NCBI GenBank assembly: GCA_021827205.1
Contig: JAKAWV010000011.1
Span: 1-64,000, forward strand
Source of the DNA: Pseudomonadota bacterium
Lineage (GTDB): Bacteria; Pseudomonadota; Gammaproteobacteria; Xanthomonadales; Rhodanobacteraceae
Direction: 5' to 3'
Length of the DNA: 64,000 nucleotides
How positions within the stretch are numbered: the stretch's first letter is position 1; every line of letters starts with the position of its first letter. The translations under genes and the position numbers were made by a program. Below the pieces are notes generated by a model. The model was given only the letters and a program-made list of their open reading frames with translations, did no database searches and was not told the origin of the DNA. Positions 48,873 to 57,566 of this stretch are shown one piece after another.

Positions 48873-50243
48873 GTGGTTGGCGTTTCACTCTCGCGTTGGA
48901 CGATGACCTACTTTGCCGCAGCCCTGGTCGCGCTACTGACGGCGGAGATCCTGATGAGCGTGGGCTGGGGCTACCCGAACGCCGTGCTGGCCGCTCCCTC
49001 CACGCTGGTGCTGGTGCATCTGGTCACGCTGGGATGGCTGAGCCTGTTGCTGTGCGGTGCGCTGTTCCAGTTCGTGCCGGTGCTGGTGGCCAAGCCGCTG
49101 CGCTATCCACAACTGCCATTGATCACCTTGCTGCTGCTGGTGGCGGGCATATCGACGCTGCTGCTGGGTTTTCTGGGATTGCGCGGCACCCTGAGCGCGC
49201 GCGGGGCGCTGTTTCCCATCGCCAGCACGCTGCTCGCCGCGGGCTTCGGACTGGTGCTGTGGAATCTCGGCCGTACCCTTGCCTCGGCGCGTCCGCTGAC
49301 GCTGCCGGCGCGTTTCGTGGTCGTGGGCCTGCTCAGTCTGGTCGCCACGGTCGCGCTGGGCATCACTTTCGCCTTGGTGCTGGGCGCCGATGTCACCGCG
49401 CCGTTCGCGGTGCGCCTGTTCGCCTATGGTCTGCCGCTGCACATCATTGCCGGTCTGGGTGGTTGGCTCAGCCTGACCGCCATGGGCGTGAGCTATCGCC
49501 TGCTGGCGATGTTCATGCTCGCGCCCGAGTCGGATCGGCGCAGTACGCGGGCGGTGTTGCTGTTCGGCGCGGGCGCGCTGGGCGTGAGCGTGCTCGGCGG
49601 CACGGTCGTGATCGGATTCGATCACGGCATCGCGGCGGTACTTGCCGTCGCGGCGCTGCCGGGACTGTTGGCAATCGCCCTGTATGTGCATGACCTCGTG
49701 CACCTGTATCGCGTGCGCAAGCGCCGCGTGATCGAGCTCAACAGCCGGATGGCCGCGGCGGCCGTGGCCTCGCTGGCAATCGCCGCCGTGCTGCTGATCG
49801 TATCGGTGGGCACGGAATCGCTGACGCAAAACGTCGCTGCGCTGGTGTTTCTGATTCTGTTCGGATGGCTGTCAGGGCTCGGTCTGGCCAAGCTTTACAA
49901 GATCATCCCGTTCCTGACCTGGCTGGAGTGCTATGGCCCGGCGCTGGGCAGGGCGCCCACGCCGCGCGTGCAGGATCTGGTCGCCGAACAGCGCGCGCGC
50001 AAGTGGTTCGCGTTGTATTTCGCGGCGGTCTGGATCGGCACCGGCGCGCTGCTGGACCATGCGGCGGGACTGTTTCACGTGGCGGCGGCGCTGCAATTGA
50101 TCGCGACCGCAGGCATCACCGTGCAACTGATCCGCGCGCGCCGTCTGATCGATGTGCCCGCGCCGGTGCGTTTTCCCGCCGGCAGCCGCCGCCCGGCGCT
50201 TTTGTTCGCCGCGCTTGATGCGCGCCCCACCACAGGAGATTGA
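48873..50243 (+). CDS. Twelve-helix membrane protein related to NnrS / haem-copper oxidase subunit I-like proteins
   Basis: 456 residues from GTG 48873, with AGGA about 8 bases upstream. About twelve transmembrane helices. Conserved-looking His residues stand in LVLVHLVTLGWLSLLLCGALFQFVPVL near 45-70 and YGLPLHIIAGLGGWLSLTAMGVSY near 190-210, both in the H-to-GW arrangement of NnrS and oxidase-like haem proteins. I cannot name the family with certainty. Position between DUF2249 genes and sharing their strand suggests a joint function in respiration or NO handling. Confidence 0.7.
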   Translation: MVGVSLSRWTMTYFAAALVALLTAEILMSVGWGYPNAVLAAPSTLVLVHLVTLGWLSLLLCGALFQFVPVLVAKPLRYPQLPLITLLLLVAGISTLLLGFLGLRGTLSARGALFPIASTLLAAGFGLVLWNLGRTLASARPLTLPARFVVVGLLSLVATVALGITFALVLGADVTAPFAVRLFAYGLPLHIIAGLGGWLSLTAMGVSYRLLAMFMLAPESDRRSTRAVLLFGAGALGVSVLGGTVVIGFDHGIAAVLAVAALPGLLAIALYVHDLVHLYRVRKRRVIELNSRMAAAAVASLAIAAVLLIVSVGTESLTQNVAALVFLILFGWLSGLGLAKLYKIIPFLTWLECYGPALGRAPTPRVQDLVAEQRARKWFALYFAAVWIGTGALLDHAAGLFHVAAALQLIATAGITVQLIRARRLIDVPAPVRFPAGSRRPALLFAALDARPTTGD

Positions 50244-50245
50244 TG

Positions 50246-50776
50246 ATGACTGACTTCGTCGATTTGGACGTACGCCCGATCTTGAAGCGCGGCGGCGAGC
50301 CGTTCGAGCACATCATGGCGGCCGTCGTTGCGTTAAGGCCCGATCAGGGCCTGCGCCTGCTGGCCACATTCAAGCCAACGCCACTGTTGAGCGTGCTGGG
50401 CTCCAGGGGCTACACGCACAGCGCGCGCGAGATCGGCGATGGCGACTGGGAGGTGCTGTTCACGCCCGCGCCAACCGCTGTGGATGCGTCTGCGCCCGCT
50501 GCGGACAATGACAACGCGGCGCAGGCTTGGCCCGCGCCGGCGATCACGCTCGACCACCGCGATCTCGATCCGCCCGAGCCGATGGTGCGCATCCTGGCCG
50601 CGCTGGAATCGATGCGGCGCGGTGAAGTGCTGGCGGCACTGCTGTGCCGTGAGCCGATATTCCTGCTGCCGGAGCTGGTCCAGCGCGGCCATGCCTGGCG
50701 CGGCGGATTCGAGTCGGACGGGAGCACATATCGCATCCTGGTGCGCGTTGGCGGCGAGGCGCGGGGCACGTCATGA
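50246..50776 (+). CDS. Protein with two DUF2249 domains
   Basis: 176 residues from ATG 50246; ATG 50243 is also possible and overlaps the previous stop, but AGGAG spacing (7 bases) favours 50246. Domain 1 (about 1-75) reads FVDLDVRPILKRGGEPFEHIMAAV and GLRLLATFKPTPLLSVLGSRGY; domain 2 (about 100-170) reads LDHRDLDPPEPMVRILAALESM and a divergent second half. Its stop overlaps the Fe-S factor start by 4 bases. Confidence 0.82.
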   Translation: MTDFVDLDVRPILKRGGEPFEHIMAAVVALRPDQGLRLLATFKPTPLLSVLGSRGYTHSAREIGDGDWEVLFTPAPTAVDASAPAADNDNAAQAWPAPAITLDHRDLDPPEPMVRILAALESMRRGEVLAALLCREPIFLLPELVQRGHAWRGGFESDGSTYRILVRVGGEARGTS

Positions 50777-51108
50777 GCAGTACCGATATCGTGCCCGTGG
50801 CCGAACGCATCCGCACGGCGCTGCGTGTCGTGATCGATCCCGAGCTGGGCTACAACATCGTCGATCTCGGGCTGATCTATGACATCGCCGTCGACGTGGC
50901 GGGTGCTGCGCGCGTGCTGATGACCACCACCACGCGTGGCTGCCCGGCCACCAGTTATTTGCAGGAAGGCGCACGCCACAGCGCGACGCAGGTGGCGGGT
51001 GTCACCTCGGTCGAGGTCGTGATGACGCACGAGCCGCCCTGGTCGCCGCAAAACATGAGTTCCGCAGCCAAGCAGCACTTTGGCATCCCCGAGGAGGGCG
51101 CAGCATGA
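50773..51108 (+). CDS. MIP18/PaaD-family (DUF59) iron-sulfur assembly factor
   Basis: 111 residues. The family motif VIDPELGYNIVDLGLIYDI is near residue 20 and the conserved TTRGCPATSYLQEGA, with the reactive Cys, near 57. MTHEPPWSP near 90 is typical. These proteins (SufT/PaaD/MIP18) assist insertion of Fe-S clusters into target proteins; nearby candidates are the ferredoxin, the Rieske protein and LipA. It is coupled by ATGA overlaps to the genes on both sides. Confidence 0.92.
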   Translation: MSSTDIVPVAERIRTALRVVIDPELGYNIVDLGLIYDIAVDVAGAARVLMTTTTRGCPATSYLQEGARHSATQVAGVTSVEVVMTHEPPWSPQNMSSAAKQHFGIPEEGAA

Positions 51109-51341
51109 GCCATGCGACGCCGGCAACGAATGCCGAGCGCATGCACGCAGCGCCATGCGTGCCCGCGGGGGTGGTCGGCATTCTCTTGGCCAGTCTGGAG
51201 GCGCTGGCTGCGGCCGGGCAGGTCGACGCCGCCTGCCGTTTCGCCGGGCAGGCCTGTGTGAGCTTGCGTCACGACGATGCGCACGGCGAGCGTCAATTCA
51301 ACGCGCTGCTGCATCGCCTGGCGCCGCGCGTGCCGTGGTGA
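51105..51341 (+). CDS. Small hypothetical protein
   Basis: 78 residues, coupled by ATGA to the Fe-S factor. [51 protein letters not shown] is helical and contains two Cys six residues apart (ACRFAGQAC). No family recognised. The strict coupling suggests a real protein belonging to the cluster. Confidence 0.6.
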   Translation: MSHATPATNAERMHAAPCVPAGVVGILLASLEALAAAGQVDAACRFAGQACVSLRHDDAHGERQFNALLHRLAPRVPW

Positions 51342-51429
51342 GCACACATGCACCAGGCCGCGATGCGCAGCGCGTGCGGCATGTCGCGTGCTGGCTCGGC
51401 CATGCCGCGCCAGGTTCCAGGGGTCTGCC

Positions 51430-51753
51430 ATGACCCACGTCGTCACCGACAACTGCATCAAGTGCAAATACACCGATTGCGTGGAGGTGTGCCCGGTCGA
51501 CTGTTTCCACGAGGGCCCCAATTTTCTGGTGATCGATCCCATCGAGTGCATCGACTGCACGCTGTGCGTGGCCGAGTGTCCGGCGCAGGCCATTTTTCCC
51601 GAGCAGGATGTGCCCGGAGGCCAGGAGCACTTCGCGCAGATCAATGCCGAACTGGCACCGCGCTGGCCGGTGATCGACAAGAAGATCGCCGCGCCGCCTG
51701 ATGCGGAGCAATGGAACGGCGTGGCCGACAAGCTGCCCCATCTGGAGCGCTGA
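51430..51753 (+). CDS. fdxA: Seven-iron (3Fe-4S/4Fe-4S) ferredoxin
   Basis: 107 residues from ATG 51430. The N-terminal set [14 protein letters not shown] and the second set [12 protein letters not shown] give the FdxA arrangement with one 3Fe-4S and one 4Fe-4S cluster. The long C-terminal tail ([20 protein letters not shown]) is typical of the family. It is a soluble low-potential electron carrier; in this cluster it could supply LipA, which needs reducing equivalents for radical-SAM chemistry. Confidence 0.95.
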   Translation: MTHVVTDNCIKCKYTDCVEVCPVDCFHEGPNFLVIDPIECIDCTLCVAECPAQAIFPEQDVPGGQEHFAQINAELAPRWPVIDKKIAAPPDAEQWNGVADKLPHLER

Positions 51754-51757
51754 AGTC

Positions 51758-52126
51758 ATGACCACACAAAAACTCGATGGCGCCATCGATCCGGTCAGCG
51801 GGCGGCCGGTTGGCGCGAGCGAGCGCATCCGCGAAATCTCCTGGACCGATCTGCCCCTGGGCTGCCCCATGCCGGACCGCAGCCTGTGGGATGTGCATCC
51901 GCGCGTCTATCTGCCGATTCATCTCGGCGGCCGCGAGCGCTGTCCCTACTGCAGCACGCTTTATGTCCTGCGCGACCCGCAGCCCGGTGATGCGGTGCCG
52001 GTATTCGCCAACGCACAGATCGAGCAGTGCTACCAGCGCGCCCTGGCGCGCAGCATGCGCCACGCAAGCACGCCCTTGCCCGTCACGCTCACCGCGCCCT
52101 CCGCCCATTCCGGTCGACTCTCATGA
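51758..52126 (+). CDS. Zinc-finger (CHCC-type) small protein
   Basis: 122 residues from ATG 51758. [23 protein letters not shown] near 50-72 is a CHCC zinc-finger segment like that of the NDUFS6 family (here His...CPYC), though the first Cys is GCPMPD near 36. A long variable region surrounds it. The role is unknown; related proteins assist Fe-S enzyme assembly in complex I. Its stop overlaps the lipA start by 4 bases. Confidence 0.72.
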   Translation: MTTQKLDGAIDPVSGRPVGASERIREISWTDLPLGCPMPDRSLWDVHPRVYLPIHLGGRERCPYCSTLYVLRDPQPGDAVPVFANAQIEQCYQRALARSMRHASTPLPVTLTAPSAHSGRLS

Positions 52127-53109
52127 ATCAGCCCGATCCCGCCCCCGTGCCACGCGATGGCAGCAAATATGTCACCGCCGAGGGCACCCGTGCGGTCAAG
52201 GGCGGATTGCGTCCGCATGCGCGCAGCAGCGTGCCCGACGTCGATCGCAAGCCGCCCTGGTTGCGCATCGCGCTGCCCAGCGGCGCGGGCTACGACAAGG
52301 TACGTGGCATCGTTCACGGCCACGGCCTGCACACGGTGTGCGCCGAGTCGAAGTGCCCCAATATCGCCGAATGTTGGGGTCGCGGCACCGCGACCCTGAT
52401 GCTGATGGGCGCGGTCTGCACCCGCGCCTGCAGATTCTGTTCCGTGAGTACCGGCAACCCGCACGGCTGGCTGGATGCCATGGAACCGCCGCGTGTGGCC
52501 GAGGCCGTTGCGCTGATGGGACTGAAATACGTGGTGCTGACTTCGGTCGATCGCGACGATCTGGCCGATGGCGGCGCGGCGCATTACGCGGCCTGCATCC
52601 ACGCGATCCATGCGCGCACGCCGGCGGTCGCGGTGGAGGCGCTGACGCCCGACTTCGCCGGCGACCTCGCCGCGGTGGCGAACGTGCTGGATGCTGGGCT
52701 GGTCACCTACGCGCAGAACATCGAAACCGTCGTGCGCCTGACCCGGCAGGTGCGCGATCCGCGCGCCGGCTACGCGCAAACGCTGCGTGTGCTCGAGTTC
52801 GCCAAGCGGCACGCGCCCGACACGCTGACCAAGTCCAGCCTGATGCTGGGGTTGGGCGAAACCGATGTCGAAATCGAGCAGACCCTTGATGACTTGCGCG
52901 CCGCGCAGGTCGCGATTGTCACCCTGGGGCAATACCTGCGTCCGTCGCCAAACCACCTGCCGGTGGCGCGCTTCGTGGCGCCCGAAGAATTCCATCACTA
53001 TCGCGACCTGGCGCTGGCCAAAGGCTTTGTCGAAGCCGTCGCCGGACCACTGGTACGCTCGAGCTATCGCGCCGAGCGCGTGCTGGAGCACAACAATGTG
53101 GGTCTGTAA
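52123..53109 (+). CDS. lipA: Lipoyl synthase
   Basis: 328 residues from ATG 52123. The radical-SAM motif CTRACRFC near 103 and the auxiliary cluster set [12 protein letters not shown] near 75-86 are both complete; the conserved C-terminal SSYRAERV with the Ser ligand is present. It inserts two sulfurs into octanoyl-protein. Target carriers in this window are GcvH (6357) and the GcvH-like protein (55499). Translational coupling to the zinc-finger gene and the Fe-S genes upstream is unusual: lipA normally sits beside lipB. Confidence 0.95.
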   Translation: MNQPDPAPVPRDGSKYVTAEGTRAVKGGLRPHARSSVPDVDRKPPWLRIALPSGAGYDKVRGIVHGHGLHTVCAESKCPNIAECWGRGTATLMLMGAVCTRACRFCSVSTGNPHGWLDAMEPPRVAEAVALMGLKYVVLTSVDRDDLADGGAAHYAACIHAIHARTPAVAVEALTPDFAGDLAAVANVLDAGLVTYAQNIETVVRLTRQVRDPRAGYAQTLRVLEFAKRHAPDTLTKSSLMLGLGETDVEIEQTLDDLRAAQVAIVTLGQYLRPSPNHLPVARFVAPEEFHHYRDLALAKGFVEAVAGPLVRSSYRAERVLEHNNVGL

Positions 53110-53175
53110 GTCGAAGGAGCCGTCCGGGTTCCGACGTTGCCACGCGCGGCACGCCTGCCGCGCAGGAGGTCCATC

Positions 53176-53397
53176 ATGTCGCCGATCGATCAAATCTCAC
53201 ACCCGCGCCATCCCGCGATCCAGCAGGCACATGGGATGCATCCGGCGCCCGCAGTGGCGACACCGCCGCGTGCAGTGAAGGGCGCGCGGAATGTCCGCGA
53301 GCGCCTGCTTGATGACACACTGGCGGATAGTTTCCCGGCCAGCGATCCACCGTCGTGGACGCTTGGCCGACGCGCTTCAGCGCGGCGGTCGCCCTGA
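53176..53397 (+). CDS. Small hypothetical protein with a DSFPASDPPSWT motif
   Basis: 73 residues from ATG 53176, preceded by a strong GGAGG. The C-terminal DDTLADSFPASDPPSWTLG is a motif found in many small uncharacterised proteobacterial proteins. Residues 1-45 are low in structure with several His. There are no cysteines or membrane segment. Function unknown. Confidence 0.7.
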   Translation: MSPIDQISHPRHPAIQQAHGMHPAPAVATPPRAVKGARNVRERLLDDTLADSFPASDPPSWTLGRRASARRSP

Positions 53398-53428
53398 TCG
53401 ATTCCCGTATTTTTCGAAGGAGAGCATC

Positions 53429-53773
53429 ATGGAACACTCAATCTACCCGCAAGCCAGCGCGGAGCTGGCACGCAAGCGCCGCGAGCTGGCACCAGCCACG
53501 CTGGATGCCTTCAAGGCCTTCAGCGCCCAGGTTTTTGCCGACGGCGCATTGCCGGGCGTGACCAAGCAATTGATCGCGGTCGCGGTGGCGCACGTCACGC
53601 AGTGCCCTTATTGCATCCGTGGCCACACCGAGGCCGCGCTCAAGCACGGCGCCAGCGAGCAGGAAATCATGGAGGCCATCTGGGTCGCCGCGGAGATGCG
53701 CGCGGGCGGTGCCTATGCGCACTCGGCGCTGGCCCTAGACGCCATGCAACAGGCGCATGCAGTGTCACGCTGA
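53429..53773 (+). CDS. Carboxymuconolactone-decarboxylase-fold (AhpD-like) protein
   Basis: 114 residues from ATG 53429. The AhpD-type active site is in THVTQ-CPYCIRGHTEAALKHGA, with a redox CxxC (CPYC) near 55 and the nearby His. It probably reduces peroxides or acts as a thiol-disulfide partner. It is one of two AhpD-like genes flanking the cysteine-synthase-like gene; the other is at 54804. Confidence 0.9.
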   Translation: MEHSIYPQASAELARKRRELAPATLDAFKAFSAQVFADGALPGVTKQLIAVAVAHVTQCPYCIRGHTEAALKHGASEQEIMEAIWVAAEMRAGGAYAHSALALDAMQQAHAVSR

Positions 53774-53791
53774 CGCCCGGAAAAAACACCT

Positions 53792-54742
53792 GTGAATACA
53801 CGCTTTGCAGGCGTCTCCGCCAGCATCCTCGATGCGATCGGCGACACGCCGTTGCTCGAGATCGAGGGTATCTACGCCAAGCTCGAATTCCTCAATCCCT
53901 CCGGATCGATCAAGGCGCGCATCGCCAAATACATGATCGCGCGCGCCGAACGCGAGGGTCTGCTCAAGCCCGGCGGCACCATCGTCGAGGCCACCAGCGG
54001 CAACACCGGCAATGCCCTGGCGATGGTCGCCGCGGTCAAGGGCTATCGCATGCTGGTGGTGATGCCGGAAGGCCTATCCAGCGAGCGCGTGGCGATCTCG
54101 CGCGCCTATGGCGCCGAGGTGCTGTTTTGCGGGCGCTTCCACGTCAACGATGCGCTGGCCAAGGCGCGGGAGCTGGGCCGGCAGCCGGGTCATTTCTGCC
54201 CGCGTCAGTTTGATTCGGAATGGAATGTCGAAGAGAACCGCCTGGTGTTGGGCCCCGAGATCCTGGCGCAACTGCCGGCTGGCCGCGTACCGGACGCGCT
54301 GGTGGCCGGCGTCGGCACCGGTGGCACCCTGATCGGCGTCGGCCAGGCATTTCGTGCGATCAATCCCGCAGTGCGCCTGTTCGCGATGGAACCCTCGGAA
54401 TCGTGCACGCTGTTGTGCGGCGAAATCGCCCTGCACCAGATCGAAGGCGTCTCGGATGGCTTCGTACCGGGTATCTTCCAGCGACATGCCAGTCTGGTCG
54501 ACGAGGTGCTCAGCGTCTCCAGCGGCGAGGCCATCGAATCGATGCGTCATCTCGCGCGCCGCCATGGCCTGTTCTGCGGCCCCAGCTCGGGCGCACACCT
54601 GCTGGCCGCGCGTCGCGTGCGCGAACGCCATCCCGAGTTGCGCACCGTGGTCACGCTGTTCTGCGACGAGGGCGAGAAGTACTTGCAGGAACACTTCATG
54701 CGCGGCGACAGCGTCACCGTCAACGCCGGACACTTCGCGTGA
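53792..54742 (+). CDS. PLP-dependent cysteine synthase-like enzyme
   Basis: 316 residues from GTG 53792. The PLP Lys is in NPSGSIKARIAKYM near residue 40, the substrate loop SGNTGNALAM near 67 and the phosphate loop GVGTGGTLIGVG near 170. The family joins O-acetylserine (or phosphoserine) and sulfide to cysteine, but some members are cystathionine beta-synthases. It stands between two AhpD-like genes and just downstream of lipA, so a sulfur-supply role is plausible. The Cys-rich middle (HFCPRQF, SCTLLCGE) is unusual for CysK. Confidence 0.85.
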   Translation: MNTRFAGVSASILDAIGDTPLLEIEGIYAKLEFLNPSGSIKARIAKYMIARAEREGLLKPGGTIVEATSGNTGNALAMVAAVKGYRMLVVMPEGLSSERVAISRAYGAEVLFCGRFHVNDALAKARELGRQPGHFCPRQFDSEWNVEENRLVLGPEILAQLPAGRVPDALVAGVGTGGTLIGVGQAFRAINPAVRLFAMEPSESCTLLCGEIALHQIEGVSDGFVPGIFQRHASLVDEVLSVSSGEAIESMRHLARRHGLFCGPSSGAHLLAARRVRERHPELRTVVTLFCDEGEKYLQEHFMRGDSVTVNAGHFA

Positions 54743-54803
54743 GCTCGCCGCGTGCCGAGCAGGAGCGTTGCGTTGCGGCGATATTGTTGCCCAGGAGGCG
54801 TTC

Positions 54804-55265
54804 GTGAATACCCGTATCGACTATCGCAAAGCTGCGCCCGATGCCTACCAGGCCATGCGGGGCCTGGAAGCTGCCGTACACCGCGCGCGGCTGGAGCATG
54901 CGCTGCTTGAATTGGTGAAGATACGCGTCTCGCAGATCAATGGCTGCGCCTACTGTCTGGATATGCACAGCAAGGATGCCCGCGCCGCCGGTGAAACCGA
55001 ACAGCGCTTGTACCTGTTGCCGGCGTGGCGCGAGGCGCCGCTTTATTCAGCGCGTGAACGGGCGGCCCTGGCCTGGGCCGAGGCAGTGACGCAGATTTCC
55101 ATGAACGAGCTATCCGACACGCTGTACGCCGATGTGCGGGCGCATTTCAATGACAAGGAGCTCGTTGAACTGACCTTGGCCATCATCGCCATCAACGGCT
55201 GGAACCGCCTGGCGATTGCATTTCGTGCGGATGTGGGAGGTCATGTCGCCCAGCCGGTCGGGTAG
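54804..55265 (+). CDS. AhpD-like carboxymuconolactone-decarboxylase-fold protein (longer form)
   Basis: 153 residues from GTG 54804 with AGGAGG upstream. The family core is SQINGCAYCLDMHSKDARAAGETEQRLYLLPAWREAPLYSARERAALAWAEAVT, with the CxxC (CAYC) near 49 and a downstream His. It resembles peroxidase-like alkylhydroperoxidase AhpD relatives. It ends the plus-strand cluster; 55266-55498 holds nothing I recognise. Confidence 0.9.
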   Translation: MNTRIDYRKAAPDAYQAMRGLEAAVHRARLEHALLELVKIRVSQINGCAYCLDMHSKDARAAGETEQRLYLLPAWREAPLYSARERAALAWAEAVTQISMNELSDTLYADVRAHFNDKELVELTLAIIAINGWNRLAIAFRADVGGHVAQPVG

Positions 55266-55498
55266 CACTGTCCAGCAAGACACACGCCCCCAGCGGTCAA
55301 GGAAAGTTGCAATATCGCCCGCCAGCACCGTGATGGCGACAGACAGATGCTGCTCGGCAGCAGTGCATCGATCCACAGCGAGAGTTTGCGAAACAGGTCT
55401 CAGAAACGGTAGATGGCGCTGAGACTGGGTTGATTGCCGCTGCTCGAGTTTGCATCAAGGCCACTATTGGTGCAGTGAGCACATCATGTAGCCGACAC

Positions 55499-55945
55499 TC
55501 AATCAGGGCAGCGCATGCATTGCACGTCGTAACGTTTTATCCATGCCTCAAGTGCCGCAATGGCCTCCGCCCCGGTTTTGACATCGTCCAGAGCATGTTG
55601 CGAGTCATCGGGTTTTACCCGTGCAATCCAGGCGTCGCCATAAGGGTCGATATTGATCAGGTGCGGATTCTCCAGCAGTGCTTCGTTGCGCGCTACGATC
55701 ATGCCTGCGAAAGGGACTGGCACGCCCCCCACCCACTTGCCGCTTTCCAGTGTGGCCACATGGCGTCCGGCATCCACATGGGTGCCCACCTTCTTGATGC
55801 GCGCATTTTGCAGGCGACCGGACAGCGCTTGGGCAGGATCGGTCACACCGATGGTCAGGGTGCCGTCCGCCTCGGGGCGCACCCAGACATAATCAAGGTC
55901 GTAAAACAAATCTTCCGGCATTTCACAACCATGGTATTCGTTCAT
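55499..55945 (-). CDS. GcvH-like lipoyl-carrier protein (LbpA-like)
   Basis: 148 residues from ATG 55945. It has the GcvH fold opening LFYDLDYVWVRPEADGTLTIGVTDPAQALSG. The lipoyl-site segment is TLESGKWVGGVPVPFAGMIVARN, with the Lys in ESGKWV where GcvH has ESVKAAS. This ESGKWVG form is the one I associate with the lipoate-binding proteins of the sulfur-oxidising heterodisulfide-reductase-like system rather than with glycine cleavage. No hdr genes are in the window. lipA lies 2.4 kb away on the other strand. Confidence 0.8.
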   Translation of the reverse strand: MNEYHGCEMPEDLFYDLDYVWVRPEADGTLTIGVTDPAQALSGRLQNARIKKVGTHVDAGRHVATLESGKWVGGVPVPFAGMIVARNEALLENPHLINIDPYGDAWIARVKPDDSQHALDDVKTGAEAIAALEAWIKRYDVQCMRCPD

Positions 55946-55990
55946 GCCGATCGCTCCGTTGCACAGGCTCGTCATCCAAAATGGATTCCA

Positions 55991-56476
55991 TCAAACGTCA
56001 AATTTCTGCGACCTTCCCGGTAGAGCAGCAGTCTCTTGCCGGCTTAGAATTGTTTGGCCCGCAAGCTGTCCCTGATCGGACAGGGCTTCCGCCAGATGGG
56101 GATAAAGCTCCTTTTCTTCCTTGGCATCGTGATGCTTGAGGATGGCCTGTACCGTGCTCAGGAGAGCACTATATTCTTCTGCGTCGCGAGCGCCGATGGC
56201 TTCTTCCATTTCCAGAAAAAACACGCGAAGATCCCGGTGTCCCTTGCGCAATAGCGCGGTCAGCGGAAGGTCGTCATTGCCCTCCCGCGCTTCAAAGGCC
56301 GGGAACAGCATCGTCTCTTCCACCATCATGTGGCCGTCCACCATGCCATGGCGGAATCGTTGCAAAAGATCCGCGGCTTCATGCCAGAGACCCTTGCGCA
56401 CGGCCTTGGCGCCAGCCTCCAGAAGCACGTCCAGGCGCTCATGATCATGGCGCATGATCTGTTCGATGCTTTTCAT
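55991..56476 (-). CDS. Hemerythrin-domain protein
   Basis: 161 residues. HDHERLDVLLE near 10, HMMVEETMLFPAFEARE near 50, HRDLRVFFLEMEE near 82 and ILKHHDAKEEKELYPHL near 115 provide His/Glu ligands for the di-iron centre. Such proteins bind O2 or NO, or repair Fe-S clusters as RIC/YtfE does. Strong similarity of gene context (NnrS, DUF2249, nirK) suggests NO-related function. The GcvH-like gene is 45 bases downstream on the same strand, so the two are probably one transcript. Confidence 0.9.
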   Translation of the reverse strand: MKSIEQIMRHDHERLDVLLEAGAKAVRKGLWHEAADLLQRFRHGMVDGHMMVEETMLFPAFEAREGNDDLPLTALLRKGHRDLRVFFLEMEEAIGARDAEEYSALLSTVQAILKHHDAKEEKELYPHLAEALSDQGQLAGQTILSRQETAALPGRSQKFDV

Positions 56477-56577
56477 GGATACTCCGACTGTCGGATGGAT
56501 GGGCGGTGGTGCGGGCTGTTGGGCCTGTGCTGCGCTGTTCAGATGATCTTGCTTGACCGCCGCGAGTGAGGGTGAAC

Positions 56578-56820
56578 ATGAAAGTACAACTTCTGGTATC
56601 CAAGTGGTGTCCCACGTGCCCGCAAGCGGAAAGGATTTGGACCGAAGCCGCGCACAAGGTACCCATGGAGTTCGAGATCCTGGATGTCGCGGATCGCAAG
56701 GGCCGCGAAGTGGTGAGCCGGCTGCGCATCAGGACCGTCCCCGCGGTGGTGGTGGATGACGTCTTGAAGATGGTGGGCGCACAACCGCTTCCGGATGTAC
56801 TGAAGTTGCTGGGCGCCTGA
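56578..56820 (+). CDS. Small thioredoxin/glutaredoxin-fold protein
   Basis: 80 residues from ATG 56578; an in-frame GTG at 56566 is less likely. The redox motif WCPTCPQAERIW is near residue 9, and the cis-Pro region is IRTVPAVVVDDVLKMVG near 53. It is cytosolic, with the size of a glutaredoxin. It could reduce the AhpD-like or cysteine-synthase partners; that is inference. The gap 56821-56975 shows nothing. Confidence 0.88.
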   Translation: MKVQLLVSKWCPTCPQAERIWTEAAHKVPMEFEILDVADRKGREVVSRLRIRTVPAVVVDDVLKMVGAQPLPDVLKLLGA

Positions 56821-56975
56821 GGTCGCAGGCGTTGGCGCGACCAACCTTTGCTGACCTGAACCGTCGGCGATAAAACAAGATTTGTCAGTCAGTGCCTCGG
56901 CGTGACCAGCGTGAGGTGCGGCGCGTGGTGTTCCATCGGGACTCCCGGTGACGGCAAGGCAGGGGATGCGCTGCA

Positions 56976-57566
56976 TCAGTGCGCGGCCCGCTCCTCGCGC
57001 ACAATGGCCGCGACGAAGGCCGGATCGGCACGGCCGTTGGCCGGATCGGTAGCGATGATGCGTCCCGCGCGATCCAGCAGTGCAACCACGACGTTGTGCT
57101 GGAAGCCGCCGCCCGGCAACGGGCGCCAGCTCACGCCCAGTACGCCGCCGAGCATGCCAATGTCACCGCTGAGCGCACGACTGAGCTGGAACTCCGGCGC
57201 GCTGACGTGGTGTTGCGCAGCGGCTTTTTTGAGTGCCGCGAGATCATCATGTGCTGGGTCGAACGTGACCAGCAGCACCGGAATCGGTTGGCCGCCCGCT
57301 TTCACGACCTGATGTTCGACCTGCTTCAAGGTCTCGATTTCCACGGGACAAGCCATCTGGCACGAGGCATAAAACATCCCCAGCAGACGCGGCTTGCCGG
57401 CGAGACTGGCGAACGTGAAGGTTTGCCCGTTCTGGTTCATCAGCGTGAGCGGCGGAATGCGATAAATCGATGTCGCCGGCAATGACGACGGCGCGGATGC
57501 CGCTGCGGCAACCAATGTGCAGGCGCCAAGCAAAGTACCACACAGCAGGACGATCATGCTTCTCAT
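56976..57566 (-). CDS. SCO1/SenC-family copper chaperone
   Basis: 196 residues from ATG 57566, overlapping the upstream gene stop by 4 bases. A signal peptide or lipobox-like LLGAC lies at 11-15. The copper-binding CxxxC is in ASCQMACPVE near 70, and the distal His is in GGFQHNVVV near 158. It delivers copper to periplasmic cuproenzymes; here the obvious client is NirK, encoded two genes upstream, so this gives the nirK-nirV-sco operon its assembly factor. Confidence 0.92.
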   Translation of the reverse strand: MRSMIVLLCGTLLGACTLVAAAASAPSSLPATSIYRIPPLTLMNQNGQTFTFASLAGKPRLLGMFYASCQMACPVEIETLKQVEHQVVKAGGQPIPVLLVTFDPAHDDLAALKKAAAQHHVSAPEFQLSRALSGDIGMLGGVLGVSWRPLPGGGFQHNVVVALLDRAGRIIATDPANGRADPAFVAAIVREERAAH

